Source of the DNA: Dipteris shenzhenensis
Taxonomy: Eukaryota; Polypodiophyta; Polypodiopsida; Gleicheniales
Length of the DNA stretch: 64,000 nucleotides
Reading direction: 5' to 3' (one strand)
NCBI GenBank assembly: GCA_047967505.1
Contig: CM106538.1
The position numbers were made by a program, and so were the translations under genes. Below the pieces are notes generated by a model, which was given only the letters and a program-made list of their open reading frames with translations, did not search any database and was not told where the DNA came from. Shown one piece after another: positions 1 through 13,500 of this stretch (positions are counted from its first letter, which is position 1; each line of letters begins with the position of its first letter).

Positions 1-178
1 CTGCATGCAGAAGCAAGCAAGAGATTCATATTGTCTTTGTGTTAGTAAAAATGAAAGAGCTACAGATGGTAGCTCACCATCCTAATTAAGTGTGAAACAT
101 ATCCCATAAAGCTTGACTGTAACTTGAACCTTGAGGATAACATTTCTGGCATTTGAAAGAGAGATTTTGAGCACATAC

Positions 179-336
179 CTGGCAACATAAACTCCATGCC
201 CTTCTTCGGGTAGAAAACCCAAAGCACGCACAGCTGGATGTGGATCTTGAACAACGCTTCCAGCCCAGCTAACCATTCTTGTTGTCCCAAATCCATGTCT
301 CACGTCTGTTCCCACAACCACCTCCATCTCCATCCC
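179..336 (-). CDS. DEGP7: DEGP7 exon (start of PDZ4)
   Basis: A 158 bp exon: [20 protein letters not shown], then [20 protein letters not shown], then [11 protein letters not shown]. The acceptor is GCTCGTAG and the donor is AGGTATGTGC. It leaves two bases, so the next exon should start by completing an Arg codon. That exon, expected to begin with the family's WCHGSP segment, is beyond base 1. The [15 protein letters not shown] block is among the most conserved parts of DEGP7. Confidence 0.95.
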
Positions 337-3300
337 CTACGAGCATGATAAGAGTAAAAGATTAACTGAAAGATACATCAAGACCAAGTAAACATTTGTA
401 ATTTCAGAGGGCTCCTCCTGAAAAAGAGAGATCATTAAACCTCAACAAGTATAGCTTGATCAGGCCTTTCCTACCTACATGTGCCCATCCATTCACACAA
501 TTTGACCAGTGTCGAGAGTAAAAAATACAAGGGAAAGTCAAAAAATACAAGGGTAATTCAACAAGGTTACACGCAGGTTTTGAAGTTTGAAATCATAGTC
601 ATGATGTGTAACAGAATCATTCTGGTCCACCGTGAAATATTCCCAGTCACACTCTCTATGTGATGATTAAGAACTTTTTGGCTGGGTACAAAGGGGAGGT
701 GCTGGGATATGAGATCAAAAAAGACATGATCGTTGCCATCAGGTTCCTATGGCAAGGAAGGGAAAATTGCTTTCATTTCCTTACTCTGGGTTGCACAACC
801 CACATTTTGCCTGCTTCATCCAAGCTTCTCAGGGTCTCTTTTTGCTGAGGATAATGATTTCTATATTATGTCATGTCAACAGATCAAAGTACATAAATCA
901 AACGAGGATCAGGAACCCAAAACCCAGAACCCGTGAACCCAGAACAAATGGATCAGAAACACAGAGCAAATGAACCAAGGGCACAAGCCCGGAGCAGATA
1001 GACCTGGAGCCCGCCGAAACAAGTGAGCCGGGAACCCGAACCAGTGAACCCAGAACAGATGGGCCTACAGCCTGGCCCAAGCATCTCAGGACTTTACAGA
1101 TAGATACCCTAAAGCAAGGAAATGTAAGGGGAAACAAAAGAAGACAATTTAAGTAATCTCGGACATGCCCTTATAGGCTTTTGGCATTTGAGTGCCCCTC
1201 GGCTTCTAAGGTTGAAATCCTTTTTTCTCAGCCTTAGGCAACTCTTTCTTTTCAGACCTGGAAAAATCAGATTTCTTTCTTTCAGTAGGTCCCTGCCTGC
1301 AAAGATGGCACATCGGCAGGGTCCTGCATGTGCATAAGACTGGCTACAGAGGCTTAGTGCATTATATCATGTATGCCTTTTACACGCTGTGTATTAACCA
1401 TAGCCTGTATCTTTGGATTAAACCAGGCCTGTGCTTCCTGAGTTGGGATTCCTTAGAGATCTTTTTAGAAGGAGCAACCTGCAAATAGGCATCCCAAAAC
1501 TTGTCATTGTAGACCTCTACTGTATCCTTGCATCCATGTGAATTCCAATTTGAAGAGAACTCAAAGGTCTGTTGTGAGACATCACCTCATTGACCACTTC
1601 TTGGGCATCTATTCCGGCCTGTTATCCCCGGCGTACCTTTGATCTGATGAGTGATATCCCTTCCACACGAGACCGCAAACTCTCCCAACCAAGGAGGACA
1701 TGGTCTCTGAATTGCTTAGGCATGAAATGTTTATAGAAAGATTTCTTGAAGCCCTTCCATTTCTTTGGCGCTGAGCCATCTGTAGTTTGGGCACTCCACC
1801 ATGCATTAGCTGTCCCTCTCAATGCAAGCTGACCATGCGCAATTGGAAGACCCAGAAAAGTTTTTTGTGCCAAATGTGGCATCAAACTGCCTGATAAACT
1901 ACATAGCCTCCTCAGTATGACCATATTGGCCATTGAAGTTTACAGACTTCCCACCTTCATTGAATTCCCGAGGCTTTGCTGCCTTACTTGCTGCATGTCT
2001 CCGCTTGGATGTCCTCTTCTTTCTGGACTTAGGTGCCAATGACCTAGAAGAAGTAGATGAAGATGAAGATGAAGAGGTGGAAGTGGAAGGACTTGAGGAT
2101 CTATGATAGTGCCTCGTCCTCCTCTTCCTGGAATGAGATCACTCTTCATCATCATCTCTTCAACTCTTTTTCTTGCCCTCGTGGCGAGGCTTCTATTCTT
2201 CCTGGATGCATCATCTGAGGAAGTAGAAGGGGTTGAACTTAGAGATCTTTTCCTGCTTCTCTCTTTCCTGCCTTCTTCAACATGAGTCTTTTCATGCTCT
2301 TTCTCACCACCAAGGTTCTCAACCTGCAAAACAGCAGGTCCTTCCTTGCTTCTGCTAGTTGTGCTAACAACACTCTGTACGCATCAGCAAGCTCTGCAAT
2401 CCCCTCATTGGGTGAGTTAGCACGTTCCTGTGAGGCCATCAGTTCGTACCTTGAGATTTGTAAGCCTCACACAAAGGAGGTGACAGGATTGAATAATCCA
2501 CATGGTGATAAGTCTTTCTTGTTCAGCTTGAAAATCCCTCAGCAAGAGGTATATTGCATCTAGAGCTTGCTTTGACAGTTTTCCCCACCCTTGTGCCAAT
2601 AACTTTCTGTCTACTCAAGGCATTAGCCTCAAATTTTTAATTGGCATTCCTCTTCTCAGACCTGTCATTTGTGGGTCTTTGTTATTAGGCAGTAGACCAC
2701 TCAAGCCTTTTTATAAAAAAATAAAAATTTAAAGGGCTGCTTACAATCTGGTTAGGTGCTTGCTCTTAGTGGCTCTAGGTTTACTTGGGACAAGGCTGGT
2801 TCCATGGAACATTCTCGTCTTCAAGAAAAATCCCACAGATGCAACTCCTCGAACATAATCTTCCATGAAACCAAATGACAAATTCCTTCGACCATGATCT
2901 TCCATGAAATCACACGACGAATTCCTTCATCCAATATATCTCTCTCACTCTCTCACACACTAGGACCCAGAACCAACAGGCTGGACCCCCCGAAAGGTCT
3001 TTATTACTTCAGAATTTCGCCACATGTCAACTTCCTAGTTACTAACCAAATTCATGCCCTGGGCTTGGTCTCTCTAGGGTCTTCCAACATCCATGGTAAA
3101 TCCCTTTGGTGACATAGAAGTAGGGCATTTTAACCCCTCTTGGTACCTGCAACATTTAAAGAGGCACACCACCATGGCACCCATTAACTATTAGCTTTTG
3201 CAAGCAAAAATATCTCTAGACTAATACTAGTCTTTGTGGGCGTCCCTACCAAGCAAACCAAAGCGTGCACCAAACCTGATTCTCTGGTTGACCGAGACCA

Positions 3301-4081
3301 ACTCTCTTTGACCATAGTTAAGAGGCTTTGACAAATAGTCAAGGTGCCTTAATTATAACCAAATCTCTCCAACCGAGGTTGTAATATCTTGGTGGACTAA
3401 GGTCAACCTTCTTGGCCTAAACTAAGTCTTCCTGACCAAAGTCAAGCCTTCTTGACCAAAGCCAAGCCTCTTTGACCGAAGTCAATGCTTGGACCAATTA
3501 AAAGAACTCTCGGACCATAATTAAAATTTGAATGAGAAACTCTTTAATTATGATCAAATAAGAGGTCAACTATGTATTTTACTTGGAATATTTACAATTG
3601 GTGATACAAGCCTTGCATTCATGTCCCCCAAAGCCTAGCATAAACTTCTTGCATGAAAGTTGCAGCTTCTATCTCAAGATCTCTAAAACGGTCATCTTTT
3701 GTGGGAGCTTCATGCATGTAGAAAACAGAGCCATAGTGTGGTATGTAGCATCCAGCCACAAAGACAGAGGCATGTCTATGTAATGTAATATGCAGCCATA
3801 CGTATCTTTTGTTCTTATCCACCTTATGAAACACATATGGGTGCCAATGGCTTTGCAAAAGAGGCATGCAGCCCCACCATTTCCTCTCCGGCTGGAAGCT
3901 TTCTTAGGCATCCATATAGACTTCACACACTTCAGAACAAGGCAGCTTGCATGCACCATGTTCCCAAGTCTCTGCAAGGGAAAATAATGTATGTATCTCT
4001 AACCCCCTGATTCAAGGTCCGCTCCTTTTTGCAATGGGTATCCTTGGCAATTCCCAAAAAAAAATTTAAGTGTATCTAGGC

Positions 4082-4137
<56 letters not shown>

Positions 4138-4492
4138 GATATGATTATATTATAACTCCACATGAGACCCTTTTGGATCTATGGGTTTGGCGATCACTAT
4201 CAACTAATAGTGAATCCCTTACATCTGCTGAGAGAAAATATTACAAACTCATCATGTACTGAGTACTTGTTGCGCTAGCTTGTGTGCTCGACCCAGTACT
4301 TTGTTGCAATGTTCTTTCAAGTAGCTTCATAGCCTGTCAGCTGTGTCTCCAATCTAGTAAGCATGGAGGAAAGGTCACCTAGTCTGATCTGTGCACTGGC
4401 AAGTCTCATATGTCTCTTTAGCTCTGGTCCTCGGATCTACTGTCTCCTTAAGCCTTACTAGTTGATGCTGTCTGGTTGGAAAAACTCGGTGA

Positions 4493-4535
<43 letters not shown>

Positions 4536-7500
4536 ATTTAAGTATGCTAAAGACCGATGGGTCTATGAGACTGAAGAAAAACCTGATACAATGAGCAGAA
4601 GGGTGGAGCTATTAAGTGAGCATCCTAACCCATGCTAAAAAACTATGTGAAGACATAGTCAGTGATATCATAGTACATGTCCACCATAAACCTAAGCAGG
4701 CATCCTGGCATCATCATCCTCATGTGGAGACACAACCTGATCCAATACAATACAGAGGCCTCATGGGCCTATGAGACAAAGTACACACAAAAAAGAGTAG
4801 CTACTACATCTCTGAGTATCAAAGAGAGAGAAAGAAAGAAAGAAAGTTTATTCAAAGTCTTCGAAAGACCAAAGGGTCTAAGAGACAGAAAGAACATGAT
4901 ACAATGAGCTAAAGGCTTCGATTCTCTAAGTGGGCATCAACACCCATGACGAATACAAAAAGAGCCATAATCATAACGATATCGATAGATCTCTAAGCTC
5001 ATGGAGAAGATTGGGGCTTGGCAGCAATGTGATGGTCATTTTGAGACGTCAATCCTAACAGGGAGTTGGTGATGTATGACGTTGTGGTGTTATAAAGCCT
5101 ATGATGGAGCGTAGAGGCTGTCAGTATGTGTGGTTTGCTTTGGTCTCCTAGCTATGGCCTTGTGACGAATAGGTGCCCATGTCACTTCCGACGGTTGTGT
5201 CCCCGATCTGGTAAGCAGTGACCCCCTAGTCTGATCTGTGCCTCAACCCGCTAGTGAGTCTACCATATCTCGCTCTGATCCTCCCGCTATCCTGAGCTCT
5301 ACTCATGAGTGCTGTCTGGCAAGAAAAACTTGGTGAACATGCTCGGAGTGGAGTCTAGCTATACATCCTAAACTCGCATATGTGATATGAGCAATTTCTC
5401 CCCGTGTCGGAGGACCTCATGGATGACAGTTGCCAGGCATCTTTGATCTGGATAGGACAAGAAACTAGATATGGGTCTGAATCCCTCAAGAGATGGTGAT
5501 AGTGACCTCTGATCTCATAGTATACAGGACATCTAGAAGAAAAATACTCCTCCAACTCCATCTCTTAATGATAAGATAAAGTGTAGATGTGACCCTCTGC
5601 TTAAGTATGCCCTCCACCCGTCCACTCCCGACGCACGCCGTCTCCTATAGAGTGCATAAAGCACCCCAATGGTGCTCATGATCTCATCTATCCACCCACC
5701 GCCCGTCCAAACTCTGCCGAAAACCCTCTCGTATAATGCCATAACAGCCCATACAATTTCCCAACCATAACCCACCTCCTATAGCTGCCTACTCTATTAA
5801 AGGCTTTGCAGAGATCCACAAAGCAACAATAGACCTTGTTTGACATCAATGGTGCTCATGATCTCATCTATCCATCCACCGCATGTCGAACTCTACCGAA
5901 AACCCTCTCGTATAATGCCATAACAGCTCATGCAATCTCTTGGCCATAACCCAACTCCTGTAACCGCCTGATGAGGAGTGCTCGTGGTATTGTATTAAAG
6001 GCTTTGCAAAATTCCACAAAGCAGCAATAGAGTCTTTGCTTCCGTGCCCTGGCCTCCTCTATGAAACTCGTGAGTGTAAGTATGTGGTCCATGGTCCCAT
6101 GGTCACGTCGGAACCCTGTCTGCCCCTCTACCCTGATCCTTGCATCTCTGCATACCACCTGACCTCCATATCATGTATTGAGGCATATATCTTGGACATG
6201 AAATGCTGTGCGTGGGAAACCGCGGCACACTGCTTCACCGAACAGCTTTGCTAGGATCGGGGCTAGGATACACAGGAATTGTAAAGTCTTTGGTGATCCA
6301 ACATTTTCTTTGTTCGCTTTCTTCAAGCGTTCTCTGCAGCAATCCTTTTTTGATTGTTTGCAGACTCGCTACATAGATCATGATGTATACTTAGCTTTAA
6401 CAGAGATTTTCGGTTGATGTAATTTATAGCTCCTCGCTTTAAGGTGGCTTTTCTTGTAATATAAACAATCATGGCTTTCACTTTTTTTTAAAAAAAAAGC
6501 ATGTGTGAGGTTCATCCAAAGCCTTCTTTAAAGGCTTACACTATAAAAGACAATCTCAAAGTATTTGTAGGGTTCTTCTCTCTGATGGTATTTAGACTTC
6601 TTCTCAAGCACAGCTTGCCATAGCTTATGTTTAGCATTTTGCTGCTCTTTTTGGTAAAGTAGATCCTCCTTCACAGGAGGTTATTTTAGCAAGGCAGCAA
6701 TTATTACAGCATGTCACTCCCATTGTCTCACCCATACAGGCCTTGGATTTGGAAGCTCCTTTCACTAAAAGAGAGTTAAGTGATGATGTTAAATCATGTG
6801 GTAGATGGAAATCTTCTGGCTAGGATGGTCTCACTGTTGAATTCTTCTTGGCATATTGGGATCTCCTCAAATCTCCTTTGCTGCAAATGATAAATAGGGC
6901 TTGGCACAATCATACATGCCGGATTCTTGGAAGAAAGGGCTTGTAAAATTTCTGCCCAAGAAGCCAATCTGTGAATCATTGGCTGATTGGAGGCCTCTCA
7001 CTTTGATGCCTGTTATTTATAAGATCATCACCAAAACGGTGGTTGATAGTATCAAAGAATACTTGCATGAGGACCTTCATTTGGCGCAGTATGGTTTTAT
7101 TCCTTGCAAGCACATAACTGACAATATTGCAAATGCCTACATTGGGATTGAGTATGCCAAATATACTGAACATGACGTTCTCTTGTTGCAAGTAGATATT
7201 GCAAAGCCTTTTTACACCATCCAATGGGATTTTATAGCTCAGACCATGCGAGCTTTGGGCTTTAGTTAAAAATTACAGCATATCATCTTTTGGCTCTACA
7301 GTGACAGCAAAGTTGCATGCATCTTGTCGGGGGATACCTCTGAAGCTTGGACACTCCGTTGCTTAGTTTGCCAGGGCTTTCTTCTTAGTGTTATTTTATA
7401 TGCTATAGCCACGCATCATATGCTTCAATATATTGACCATTTGGTGGCGGCTGACATGTTACATGGATTGCATATTCTTGTAAGTCATCCTTTAGTTGCT

Positions 7501-10500
7501 TAGGCCTATGCAGATGATTCCTTTTGTGTGCCACATAATTCTGAAAGAGACTTTTCTTCCCTTATGCAAGCTCTTTCACTATATGGCCTGGCTGCTGGCG
7601 TTCAAGTCAATTTTCAGAAATGTTGCTTGTTGCCTTAGCATTCTAAAGATTGGCATAGTCTGGTATGGCTGGGGGAAATTATCCCACAGTTGGTACGCCA
7701 TCTTGGTTATGTAGGCCATCTCCTGGTGGTTCTAGTGATGCCCTATAGGCCATGGTATGTGCCTTGTAGGCATAAATATAGGCACTTGTAGTGTTAGTGC
7801 CTTTTAGGCCACATAGGACACTTAGTCCTATGTGACAGTGCCGTCTTAGTTGACGTGACGGCACTATCTATCGACTCTTTGTACCTTGCTCTCTCTCTCT
7901 TTCTATTCATCGATCCTACAGTGGTATCAGAGCTGCGTTTAGATTCGTCTCCTGCACCCAGACTCGCATCAGCTCCCTTGAGCTTCACTGCTCCTTCATC
8001 CGTGCTTGCTCTGTACTTACGTCGTACTGCTCCGTACCTATTTTCGTACTGCACTACGTACGTCTCTGTACCTTCGTCTTGCGTTTCGTACAATCACCGT
8101 ACAATCGTACTTGCGTTGTACTTGCATCGCCGTACTTACGTTATACCTACGCTACCGTAGAGTCATACAGATCAATATCTACATCGTCGTACAATAGGCT
8201 CCGTACCCGTCCGGTACTGCAATCCATACTGGGCTCCGTACTGCTCTTCGTACTTGCTCCGTACTACGATCCGTACACCGTACAACGTAGTACATGTCAC
8301 CGTACAGCCGTACGTTGCATCCGTATATTGTACCATATCCGTACGATTGTATATTCACCGTACACTAGACATGCTCCGTACATTCGTACAATTGCACCGT
8401 ACATGTTCCGTACAGAACAGTTGTCCGTACAGCTCGTGTGGACTTTCTCAAAACTTGGGGCTTTTGAGGACTTTAGTTGTCCTTCACTTCCTTTTACTGT
8501 TTGAAGTCTTATCAAACTATTTCAACAGTTTGGAAAGCCTATTTCTTGAGGTTTATAATTTGGGACAGTTGCATTTTTGCAGTCACTTTGTGGAGAGCAA
8601 GTCCTAATTTTGCAATTACAAGCCTTGAGGCTTTTTTTTTTTTGGGATTTGGTCTGCAATTTCTTGTTTGATTGCAATACATTGGGTCAGATTGGAGAAC
8701 ATTGAGTCACATTTGCAGGACATTGAGTCAAATTTTCAGACATTGAGTCTTTTCTGTAGGACATTGAGTCAGATTTTCATACATTGGGTCACATTTGCAA
8801 AAATCTCAGGAAAATTTGGGGCTTTTCTGCATTTGCCCTCTTTTTGGCCCATTTGCCATCATTAAATTTAAGGCTTTTGCCAGATTTGCTGTTTTTGCAG
8901 TGAACATTGCCTGCCACAGTCACATTTGGGCCCTTTGATTTGGGTTGGAAATTTGCAGATATTTGCTGTCATTTTTGAACAGCCAGCTTTTGCAGTGATA
9001 GCCTTGAGGCTTTTGGGTTTTCAGGTCTCTTTCAGGGTATCACATTTGCTATGGCTGGGAACAATCAAGATCTATTTGGTGTTCTTCACGAAGATGATAG
9101 GTTGGATGGCACCAACTATCCAATGTGGTCTTATCTCATGAAACATATTCTTGTTGCAAAGCATTTGTGGAATACTGCTACTCTTCCAACTCAGGAACAA
9201 TCAAGATGGGATGCAAGAGATGCAAATGCACATTCATGTATTGCTTTATCATGCAAGAGAATCATTATTCCACACATCCGGTCTTGCAGGACAGCAAAGG
9301 ATGCTTGGGATAAATTGGCTTCTCTCTATCAGATTTGCAATGAGGCACGTGTTGCATATTTGAGAAGGCAATTATAGGAAGTCAGCATGAATGAAGGTGA
9401 CTCTATGGATGCATACCTGACAAGGTCAAGGACCTCATGGAACAACTTGCCAACATTAGTGAGGTGGTGCCAAATTTACAGCTTGTCAGTACCACATTGA
9501 ATGGACTGCCAGATACATATCAAGGGTTTGCTACAACCCTTCGATTAGTGACCATGGGTAATCCAGACCACTATTCTTTTGATCAGCTAGTTACTTTGCT
9601 TTTGCAGGAAGAGCAAAGTAGAGCTAATAGACAAGCCATTATTCCTGATCATACATTTGCTTCACAGCAAATAGGAAGAGGCAAGGCTTCCAAGCCTATG
9701 GGCAAGCCAAAATCTGCGCATAGTAGCTGCAATTCCTCCCATGCATCTAGAAATACAGCAGATAAGTCAAAGAAGAAAAGATGCAACTATTGTCGCAAGC
9801 CTGGACATGACATTTCAGAATGCAGAAAGCGCATTGCAGTAGGATTGACACTTAATGCCTCTCATGCTATTGAATCCCATGAGCCAGAAGATGCTTCACA
9901 TGCACATGCTCTTCAGGATGATTGGGCATGGGCTGTCCATTGCTCATTTGATCCCTCCAAAGCTGATGCACTCTTTACTGCTAATGATGCTCAGTCCTGG
10001 TACTTTGATAGTGGTGCTTCAAAGCATGTCACATCTTGCAGACAGTTGTTTCACTCTTTAGCTGATGCACCTCGAGGGGGGACTATCACATGTGCTAATA
10101 ATGCTTCACATGATAGTGGTGCTTCAAAGCATGTCACATCTTGCAGAGAGTTGTTTCACTCTTTAGCTGATGCACCTCGAGGGGGGACTATCACATGTGC
10201 TAATAATGCTTCATATGCTGTAAAAGGAATTGGAGATGTGCAGCTCACATCTATTTCAAGTCATCCTGTCACTTTGACAAATGTTCTCTTTGTGCCTGGA
10301 ATTGAAGTCAACTTGATCTCAATTTCAGCAATTGCTACTTCAGGTTTCAGAGTGATTTTTGATGGCTACAGATGCCTAGTTTATGATCTTCGTGATGACA
10401 ATGCCATAGTTCTCACTGGCACTTTGCAAAAAGGGCTTTATCACCTTGATCATCACTCAGCTGCACTTTCTATTGAAGCATTGGCTATTTCAGATTCACA

Positions 10501-13500
10501 GCTTGCTGAAACTCATCTTTGGCATGAGAGAATGGGCCATCTCAATTATAGAGCTCTTGCAAAGCTACATTCACAGCAGATGGCAAATGATGTACCTCAA
10601 ACTCACACAGTTTCCAAACATGTGTGTGAGGGTTGTCTTTTGGGTAAGATGCATCGATTTCCCTTTCAAAAGAATTATCCAAAACTCTCACAAAGGAAAT
10701 TGCAGCTAGTGCACAGTGATGTCTGTGGCCCAATGAGGACAAATGCCATTGGGGGGTACAAGTATTTCATGACTCTCATTGATGATTTCACAAGATATTG
10801 CTGGATATATCCTTTAAAAGCCAAATCTGAAGTTTTCTTATGCTTTCAGAGATGGCTGAATATGGTTGAGAATGAATCAGGATGCAAGCTTGTCACCCTC
10901 AACACAGATAGGGGGGGAGAGTATATGTCAAAGGAGTTTGATGCATTTCTGTCTTCACGGGGCATTATTCACTCATGTACTACTCCTTACACTCCTCAGC
11001 AGAATCCTGTTTCTGAAAGGAAAAACAGGTCCACAATGGAGATGGCCAGATGCATGCTTAAGGCCAAGTCTTTGCCCAATAAATTTTGGCTTGATGCAGT
11101 GATGTGTGCCAACTATGTGCTGAATAGATCACCTACACGGGCATTGAAGACTGTTACACCTTATGAAGCATGGAAAGGCAAGAAGCCTTCACTTTCACAA
11201 ATGAGAGTTTTTGGGTCTCTTGCATATGTTCATGTACCATCTCAGCTGAGACAAACTTGATGACAAGGCAATCAAATGCATATTTATTGGTTACAGCCAG
11301 GAGAGTAGAGGGTATCGGTTATACCAACCAAATACTGGGAAGATTATTGTCAGTAGAGATGTAATCTTTGCTGAACATTCGCTTCTCCTCTTGTGGACTG
11401 TAAAGCTAAGCCATATGTTGACATGTTTGATGCCTTTGAATCTTGGTTACCTCTGCCTTCCTCAGAAGAGGACTTTGACCAGCAACATGAGCCTCCTGCA
11501 GGCCCTCCACCAAGCAATAATCAGCCACTACCCCATTCTCATTTGCAGGTTTCTCTTCTAGCACAAAATGATCCCACTATTCATGATGCAGTCATTGAAG
11601 AAAGAGCTGTCAATAGACAGCAAGGGCAAGTTCCCATATGGCTTCTTGATACATTGAGGGACAACGAACAAGAACAGCCTTTTGCTCCCCGGACAAGATC
11701 AAGGAATAGACAGCATGGTCACTTTCTTGAGTTTGCACTCCTTGCTACAGCTTGCAATGAAGAGCCTCTGTGCCATAAAGATGCTTTTGATAGCAAAGAG
11801 TGGATGGATGCAATGAGGGCTGAGTTACATTCCATTGCTAAAAATGACACATGGGAATTAGTAGATCTCCCTCCCGGCAAGCATGCCATTGGAACCCGGT
11901 GGGTCTACAAATTAAAAAGGAAATCTGATGGCAGCATAGATCGATACAAAGCCCGTCTTGTTGCAAAAGGGTATGCCTGCCCAACAACAAGGCATTGACT
12001 TTGAGGAGATTTGCTCCCACATCCAGGATTACTACCATTAGATGTGTCATTGCCATTGCAGCCCATCATCATTGGCAAGTGCACCAACTTGACATCAAGA
12101 CTGCTTTTCTTCATGGGGATCTGTAGGAAGAAGTATATGTCACACAACCTCCTAGCTTTGAGGTTGTTAATTCTGAAAATAAGGTATGCCGGCTTAGCAA
12201 AGCCCTTTATGGTTTGAAGCAGGCACCCAGGGCATGATATGCCAAAATTCATGCACACTTACTATCCCTTGGTTTTCAGAATAGCCCCACAAAACCCACT
12301 CTTTATGTCCGCAGGAGTGGATCTGATTTTTTAGTGCTGATTTTATATGTGGATGATATGCTCAGCAAATTGCAGCTTTCAAGGCTGATTTTTTAGTGCT
12401 GATTTTATATGTGGATGATATGGCCCAAATACTCAGCAAATTGCAGCTTTCAAGGCTGATTTGCAGCAGATTTTTGACATGTCAGACATGGGACAGCTCC
12501 ATTATTATTTGGGCATTCAGTTTGCTCATGTTGAGGGGGGTATCATGATGTCTTAGTCCAAGTATATTGGACAGGTCCTTGATCGTTTTCAGTTTGAGGA
12601 TTGCAAGCCAATCTCTACTCCAGTGGACCCTGGCTTCAAATTCTCAGCTCATGATGGGAGCCCACCATGTGATATCACTCTTTATCACCAAGCTGTTGGA
12701 TGCCTTATTTATTTATGTCACAGCAGACCTGAATTACAGTATGCAGTATCTCAGCTCAGTAGATTCATGCACATGCCCAGTTCACAGCATTGGCAGGCAG
12801 TGAAGAGAGTCTTTAGATATCTCAGAGGCACTCAGGATTTAGCCCTCTTCTAAGGTGATCAGGATTCACTTACCATGCATGCTTACACGGATAGTGACTA
12901 GGCAGGATGTTCCGACACCAGAGTGTCACATACTGGCAATTGTTTTTTGCTTGGCAATTCATGTATCTCTTGGCTCAGCAAGAAGCAACCAACAGTTGCC
13001 ACATCTAGCTGTGAGGCTGGATACAGGGCAGCTTTCACCGCTACAGTAGAGTGTGTTTGGCTTCGACAGCTACTTACAGATCTTGGTATTCGCCAGACAT
13101 CCTCCACTATTGTCTACACTGACAGCCAGAGTGCTTTGGCCATTGCGCGTAACCCAATGTTTCATGCGCGTACCAAGCATATTGAAGTTCACTATCATTA
13201 TGTTCGGAAGCGGTTGTTAGCAGGAGACATAGAGTTGTCCTATCTTCCCACAGAGGACAACATAGCAGATATGTTTACAAAGGCACTTCCTCGTCCCAAG
13301 TTCGAAGTCTTCCGATAGGCTTTACACTTGGTTCCCTTTGTTACATGATCTGACATCCCTTGTACATTCATAGGGGCTATATCCTTTTGGATGAACATGT
13401 GCCACCATGACCAGAAAATACTGGGTATTCTAAGACGTTTCCAGAGTACTTCAGCCCATCCCATGGAGGGGGTTTGTAGGCCATCTCCTGGTGGTTCTAG

